A stretch of 64,000 nucleotides of DNA from Scleromatobacter sp038208735 (lineage in GTDB: Bacteria; Pseudomonadota; Gammaproteobacteria; Burkholderiales; Burkholderiaceae_C), in the NCBI GenBank assembly GCA_038208735.1, contig JBBQYL010000001.1, positions 1 to 64,000 of the forward strand. Direction: 5' to 3'. A program made the position numbers and the translations under genes. This document shows positions 58,915 to 64,000 of the stretch, in pieces. How positions within the stretch are numbered: position 1 is the first letter of the stretch; each line of letters opens with the position of its first letter. Under the pieces are notes generated by a model that saw nothing but the letters and a program-made list of their open reading frames with translations, was not told the origin of the DNA and made no database searches.

Positions 58915-60282
58915 ATGAGCTCCTCACAGTTTCCCTTTCCCACCCTGCCGGCCCACTTCACGCTGGGCGTGGCCACCAGCGCCGCGCAGATCGAAGGCAG
59001 CGCGCCCGGCGACGGCAAGGGCCCGTCGATCTGGGACGCGTTCTGCGCGACGCCCGGCAAGATCAAGGACGGCTCCAACATCGACGTGGCCTGCGACCAC
59101 CTGCACCGCATGCCCGAGGACGTCGAGCGCATGACGTGGCTGGGCCTGGATGCCTACCGTTTCTCGTTCGCCTGGCCGCGCGTGCAGCCGCTGGGGCAGG
59201 GCGCCTGGAACGAGACCGGCTTCGCGTTCTACGACCGGCTGATCGACACCCTGCTGGCCGCGGGCATCGCGCCGCACGCCACGCTGCACCACTGGGACCT
59301 GCCGCAGGCGCTGCAGGAATCCGTCGGTGGCTGGCAGTCGCGCGCGACCGCTGAACATTTCGCCGTCTACGCCGCCGAGATCGCGCGCCGCTTCGGCGAT
59401 CGGCTGGCCTCCATCTCCACGCTCAACGAACCCTGGTGCGTGGCCACCCTCGGCTACGAGCGCGGCCAGTTCGCGCCGGGCCTCACCAGCCGCAAGGCCG
59501 CGATGCAGGTGTCGCACCACCTGCTGCTGGGCCACGCCCTGGCCATGCAGGCGATGCGCGAGGTGGCCGCGGCCGACCCGGCCGGCCGCCATCCGCAGCT
59601 GGGCATCGTGCTGAACCACACGCCGGCGTTCGCCGCGGAGAAGACGCCGTCCGACCTGCAGGCAGCGCGCATCGCCGACGGCCTCGACGTGCGCTGGTAC
59701 ATGGATCCGCTGTTCCGCGGCGCCTATCCGGCCGACGCGATCGACGACCTCGGCGACGACGCGCCGGTCGTCGAGCCCGGGGACTTCGCCGTCATCCGCC
59801 AGCCAATGGACTTCCTGGGCATCAACCTCTACACCCGCCTGTGGGTGAGCACGCGCGAGCCGAAGATTCCGGCGCCGGAGCCGCATGGCGTCAACGACAT
59901 GGGCTGGGAGATCGTGCCCGAGGTGCTGACGCAGCACCTGGTGCGCCTGACGCGCGACTACATGCCGCCGCCCATCCTCATCACCGAGAACGGCATGGCC
60001 AACGCCGACATCGTGACGGCCGACGGCGCGGTGGACGACACGCCGCGGGTGGCCTACGTGCAGGCGCACCTGGCCGCGGTGCAGAAGGCCATCGAGCTCG
60101 GCGCCGACGTGCGCGGCTATTTCTACTGGAGCCTGCTCGACAACTTCGAGTGGGACTCGGGCTACGCGAAGCGCTTCGGCCTGTTTCGCGTGGACTACGA
60201 CACGCAGGCGCGCACGCCCAAGGCGAGCGCGCACTGGTACCGCGACTTCATCGCGAACCAGAAGCTTTCACGTACGGAGTAG
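58915..60282 (+). CDS. GH1 beta-glucosidase
   Basis: The 455-residue cytoplasmic glycosidase has the family 1 start FTLGVATSAAQIEGSAPGDG, the acid/base glutamate E172 in TLNEPW and the nucleophile E358 in ILITENGMAN. Other hallmarks are YRFSFAWPRV, HHWDLPQAL and the C-terminal GYFYWSLLDNFEWDSGYAKR. It cleaves beta-glucosides with retention of configuration. Lacking a signal peptide, it acts on sugars brought in by the ABC system that surrounds it. The start is 8 bases after the permease stop. Confidence 0.95.
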   Translation: MSSSQFPFPTLPAHFTLGVATSAAQIEGSAPGDGKGPSIWDAFCATPGKIKDGSNIDVACDHLHRMPEDVERMTWLGLDAYRFSFAWPRVQPLGQGAWNETGFAFYDRLIDTLLAAGIAPHATLHHWDLPQALQESVGGWQSRATAEHFAVYAAEIARRFGDRLASISTLNEPWCVATLGYERGQFAPGLTSRKAAMQVSHHLLLGHALAMQAMREVAAADPAGRHPQLGIVLNHTPAFAAEKTPSDLQAARIADGLDVRWYMDPLFRGAYPADAIDDLGDDAPVVEPGDFAVIRQPMDFLGINLYTRLWVSTREPKIPAPEPHGVNDMGWEIVPEVLTQHLVRLTRDYMPPPILITENGMANADIVTADGAVDDTPRVAYVQAHLAAVQKAIELGADVRGYFYWSLLDNFEWDSGYAKRFGLFRVDYDTQARTPKASAHWYRDFIANQKLSRTE

Positions 60283-60285
60283 GCG

Positions 60286-61398
<1,113 letters not shown>

Positions 61399-61401
61399 AA
61401 G

Positions 61402-61439
61402 GCGTCTGGCATTGCCTGCGAGTACGCAGGAGATGCCAG
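61402..61439. terminator. Hairpin between convergent ABC and ProQ genes
   Basis: GTCTGGCAT (61402-61410) pairs with ATGCCAGAC (61431-61439), with an inner CCTGCG/CGCAGG stem. It sits in the 53-base gap between the two convergent stops. No T tract follows on either strand, so it is a weak candidate terminator or an end-protecting structure. Confidence 0.4.
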
Positions 61440-61451
61440 ACCCCTTCGCGC

Positions 61452-62885
61452 TTACTTCTTCTTCAGCGAATTGAGCGCGCTGAACGCCAGCGCCATCGCC
61501 GTGGGCGTGGCGGGCGACGACACGACGTTCGGGCGCGAGGAACGCGAATCGTCCGGACGCGGCGGGCGGCGATCGTCGTCGCGGCGGGGACCGCGCGGCG
61601 CGTCGGAACGCGGCCCGTTGTTCGGGCCACGCGGGCCGTCGGCGCGCGGGCCGCGGCTGTCGGGACGCGGACCGTTGCGCGGGCCGTCGGGACGCGGACC
61701 GCGCGGGGCGTCCAGCGGGCCTCGCGGGCGATCGGCCTGCGGCGCGTCGCTGCGCGGACCTGGCGGGCGATCGCCGCGCGGACCTTGCGGACGATCGGTG
61801 CGCGGTGCGTCGGTACGCGGGCCCTGCGGGCGATCAGCACGCGGCGCGTCGGTGCGCGGGCCCTGTGGGCGAGCGGCACGCGGTGCGTCGGTGCTCGGAC
61901 CCTGCAGGCGATCCGTGCGCGGCCCGTCGGTGCGCGCACCCTGCGGTCGATCGTTGCGAGGCGGGCGGGGCGGACGCGGCGCAGCGCCCGGCGCATCACC
62001 CTGCGGCGCGGCGCCATCGACCGGCGCGGCGCCATCGACCGGCGCAGCGGCTTGCGCATCGCGCGGCGGGCGCGCGTTGCGCTGGCCTTCCGGACGCGGA
62101 CCACGATTCGCGTTCGGGTTCGGCCCGCGGCGGTCGCGGTTGAACGCGGGCGCCGGCGGCGGCTCCAGCGCTTCCTTGCGGGCGCGCGCCAGCAGCGGAT
62201 CGAGCTCGCCTTCGGGCACGTTGCGGCTGGTGGCGAACTCGGCCGCCGGCAGCGTGTTGGCCTCGAACTCGCGCAGCAGCGTGGCGCGGTTGGCGCGTTG
62301 CTCGTTCTCGAGCGCGATACGCGCCTGGGTATTGGCGCGGCGGCGCGCCAGCTCCTCGGTGGCGGCCACGCGGTGTTCGTCGCTCAGCTCGTCGCCGGGG
62401 GCACCGTCGAGGTCATAGCGGTGCGTGGCCTTGACCAGCGCATTGAGATACGCGTGGCTGCCCGTGTAGCGGCGCAGGAACGCCGACAGCTGCGGCTTGG
62501 TGAACAGGCCCGGCGAGCGTGCCTGGATGTCGGCCTGGATACGCAGCTTGATCGGCTTGGGCGGATTGGAGAACAGCGCCGGATACAACTTGCGGAGTTG
62601 CGGTCCGCAGTCTTCCTGCGCGGGACGAGCGGCGGCGCCCGCCGGCTCCGCGGTTTCGCCGGCGTCGCCGGCGTCGCCAGTTTCGGCCGGTTCGGCCGCA
62701 TCGATGGGATCGACCGGATCGGCGGAATCGGCCGACGGTCGGGCGGCTGCGGCGTCGGTGGACGCCTCCTCGGCGGGGGCAGCGGCGGGCGCCGACTCGG
62801 GCACGCCATCGGTCGCCAGGGGCAGCGACTGGGGTGCGGAATCGTCGCCTTCAGGCGGCATCGAGGACGGGGGAAGCGAAGACAT
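61452..62885 (-). CDS. ProQ/FinO-family RNA chaperone with long Arg/Pro-rich tail
   Basis: The 477-residue protein has an acidic, Ala/Pro-rich N-terminus, a ProQ/FinO domain at about residues 92-160 (LRKLYPALFSNPPKPIKLRI; LSAFLRRYTGSHAYLNALVK) and a helical linker. A tail of about 220 residues follows, with the repeat R-x-D-R-P-Q-G-P-R-T-D-A-P in many variants. E. coli ProQ has 232 residues, so this tail is very long. FinO domains bind sRNA stem-loops; the basic repeats could raise RNA affinity or drive condensation. The ATG at 62885 is used; an ATG at 62927 adds 14 residues of unlikely sequence. Confidence 0.9.
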   Translation of the reverse strand: MSSLPPSSMPPEGDDSAPQSLPLATDGVPESAPAAAPAEEASTDAAAARPSADSADPVDPIDAAEPAETGDAGDAGETAEPAGAAARPAQEDCGPQLRKLYPALFSNPPKPIKLRIQADIQARSPGLFTKPQLSAFLRRYTGSHAYLNALVKATHRYDLDGAPGDELSDEHRVAATEELARRRANTQARIALENEQRANRATLLREFEANTLPAAEFATSRNVPEGELDPLLARARKEALEPPPAPAFNRDRRGPNPNANRGPRPEGQRNARPPRDAQAAAPVDGAAPVDGAAPQGDAPGAAPRPPRPPRNDRPQGARTDGPRTDRLQGPSTDAPRAARPQGPRTDAPRADRPQGPRTDAPRTDRPQGPRGDRPPGPRSDAPQADRPRGPLDAPRGPRPDGPRNGPRPDSRGPRADGPRGPNNGPRSDAPRGPRRDDDRRPPRPDDSRSSRPNVVSSPATPTAMALAFSALNSLKKK

Positions 62886-62981
62886 TCGGCAGCGGAGACA
62901 AAGCGGTGAAGGGGCGTATTGTCGCAATGATTGGGGTCGCGTGCTGCAACACCTCCCCAGGCCGTGCGAAAAGAGTGCCTC

Positions 62982-63701
62982 TCAGGGCTTTGGCGCCTCG
63001 TCTCCGGCCTCGGCCTTCGAGGCCAGCTGGCGGGCCACTTCCTGCACAGACGCCTCCGAACGCTCGATGAAATGCGCGTGCATGTCCTCGCGGATCTGCT
63101 CGGCCGTCGCGTTCATCTTGGCGCCCAATGGGGATTGCCAGAAGGCCAAAATCTCGGCGCGCTCCTGCTCGTCGAAGTGGCGGTCCAGCGGATCTCCCTT
63201 CACGGGCTGGCGGCTTTCGGCGACGAGCGTGGGGCCCAGCGCGCTCAGCTTGCGGCCGGTGGGCGAGCCGAAGAACGCGGTGATCTGGCGGATCTCGGCA
63301 GTCTCGAAATACTTCGAATAGATCTCGTAGGCGGTGTACGCGGCCAGTTCGTCGGCGTCGAAGCGCTGCAGCGCGGACTGCAGGTCGCGCCGGCCCTGCG
63401 CCAGCAGCGCGGGAACGCGCGCGTGCGCGGCCTCGGCCAGCGCCGGCTTGGCGAACTTGTCATGGTCAAGGTCGGCGTGCGTGGCGTCCTCCAGCCGCGG
63501 CAGCGAATCGCGCGCGATCTTGGGCGCCATCTGCGGCCAGACTTCGGCCAGGCGGTACGCGCCGATGAACTCGGCCAGGGCCTGCCGCTTGTCGTCGGTC
63601 GGCGCGCTGGCGGCAGGCGCGTTGGCGGGCTGCGCGTGCGTCGTCGTGGCGGCCAGCGCGAGCAGCAGGGCGGGGAGCGCGAAACGGGCGATGGGCGTCA
63701 T
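62982..63701 (-). CDS. DUF2059 exported protein
   Basis: The 239-residue protein has a signal peptide (FALPALLLALAATTTHAQPA). Two helical repeats of the DUF2059 type follow, with the signature ELAAYTAYEIYSKYFETAEI and FFGSPTGRKLSALGPTLVAE. A second, partly similar stretch is DEQERAEILAFWQSPLGAKM. The family is exported and of unknown function. It is divergent from the partial membrane-protein gene at the right edge. Confidence 0.85.
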   Translation of the reverse strand: MTPIARFALPALLLALAATTTHAQPANAPAASAPTDDKRQALAEFIGAYRLAEVWPQMAPKIARDSLPRLEDATHADLDHDKFAKPALAEAAHARVPALLAQGRRDLQSALQRFDADELAAYTAYEIYSKYFETAEIRQITAFFGSPTGRKLSALGPTLVAESRQPVKGDPLDRHFDEQERAEILAFWQSPLGAKMNATAEQIREDMHAHFIERSEASVQEVARQLASKAEAGDEAPKP

Positions 63702-63771
63702 CGCCTCATTCTCGCGCCTTCGCGCGGCGCAGGTCGCCCGGCGGCGAATCGCCTGCGCCACAATGCGTCGC

Positions 63772-64000
63772 ATGGAGACCCCTCGCCTCGCCATGCGCCT
63801 GCCCGCGCACGTGCTCAACGGCCTGGCCGTGGCGCTGGGCATCTCCCTGATCCAGATCACGCTCGCGCTCACCGCGGGCAAGCTGGCGGCGCTCGCCGCG
63901 GCCACCGGCGCCATCTGCGCCAGCCTGGCCGACCTGCCCATCGCGCCGGATCGCACGTGGCGCCGCGTGGGCATGGGCGCGCTGGTGGGCTGGGCCAGCG
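63772..64000 (+). CDS. FUSC/YccS-like membrane protein, N-terminus only (runs off right edge)
   Basis: The 76 visible residues start METPRLAMRLPAHVLNGLAV and contain hydrophobic helices (LNGLAVALGISLIQITLALT; LAALAAATGAICASLADLPI) like the N-terminal domain of YccS/FUSC-family inner-membrane proteins. GDLP-like ADLPIAPDRTWRRVG between helices is typical of that group. The call is limited by the window edge. Confidence 0.6.
   Translation, partial: METPRLAMRLPAHVLNGLAVALGISLIQITLALTAGKLAALAAATGAICASLADLPIAPDRTWRRVGMGALVGWAS

Noticed and set aside
62834..63070. Plus-strand frame opposite the ProQ and DUF2059 gene starts
   Set aside because: No ribosome site, low coding character and overlap with two well-supported genes.

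Overview
The window is about 70% GC and densely coded. Genes sit on both strands, many in ATGA, GTGA or TTGA overlaps. The gene families point to a Gram-negative betaproteobacterium, most likely Burkholderiales (Roseateles/Mitsuaria/Rhizobacter-like): a PHA-granule-phasin-like protein, a CbpA/CbpM pair, DUF1631, DUF1415 and DUF938 proteins, a ProQ/FinO protein with a long tail, and a TonB receptor/halogenase/LacI sugar locus. This placement is inference from gene content. I saw no tRNA, rRNA, CRISPR array, intact insertion sequence or prophage. No stretch over 300 bases lacks a gene; the longest gaps (about 200-290 bases) are promoter regions or hold small gene remnants.

Layout. 1-3.6 kb: a paoABC-type molybdenum aldehyde oxidoreductase operon (minus strand, runs off the left edge) whose 2Fe-2S subunit carries a one-base frameshift, preceded by a twice-frameshifted small gene. 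3.8-8.7 kb: small histone-tail-like protein, LysR regulator divergent from an oxidoreductase with a shortened C-terminus, membrane protein, DUF1631 protein. 8.7-16.4 kb: a lipid/envelope locus with a family 2 glycosyltransferase, LplT, a family 4-type glycosyltransferase and a four-gene operon (Mpo1-like membrane protein, class III PLP enzyme, phosphatidylserine-decarboxylase-like enzyme, flippase-like UPF0104 protein). Three sites resembling PhoB boxes lie in its promoters. 16.9-18.1 kb: tag glycosylase and an orphan HicB with a HicA remnant. 18.1-24.3 kb: AraC regulator divergent from an AGPS-like flavoenzyme, a GlpD-like dehydrogenase and an FGGY kinase, a set that chemically fits alkyl-glycerol ether breakdown. 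24.3-29.9 kb: porin plus di-heme peroxidase lipoprotein operon, then modABC molybdate importer, which could feed the pao enzyme. 30-44.6 kb: mostly housekeeping and stress genes (BON lipoprotein, sedolisin, aquaporin, CYTH protein, DbpA helicase, REC-EAL protein, CbpA/CbpM, phasin-like protein, thioredoxin plus CcdA-like protein). 44.6-47.4 kb: a Cpx-like histidine kinase/response regulator with a divergently oriented-promoter Spy/CpxP-like gene on the same strand.

47.7-61.4 kb: a beta-glucoside utilisation region. A TonB-dependent receptor, sugar ABC transporter (binding protein, two permeases, ATPase) and GH1 beta-glucosidase run on the plus strand. A flavin-dependent halogenase-family protein and its LacI regulator run divergently. 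Two near-identical 14-bp palindromic operators sit on the back-to-back promoters. A second, closely related LacI gene lies 1.7 kb away. The window closes with a ProQ/FinO RNA chaperone bearing a repetitive Arg/Pro-rich tail, a DUF2059 protein and the start of a membrane protein.

A recurring theme is gene decay. At least seven small remnants or frameshifted genes are seen: paoA, the gene at 3.1-3.6 kb, the oxidoreductase tail at 5.9 kb, and pieces of HicA, DOPA dioxygenase and VOC proteins, plus an unassigned fragment at 6.0 kb.
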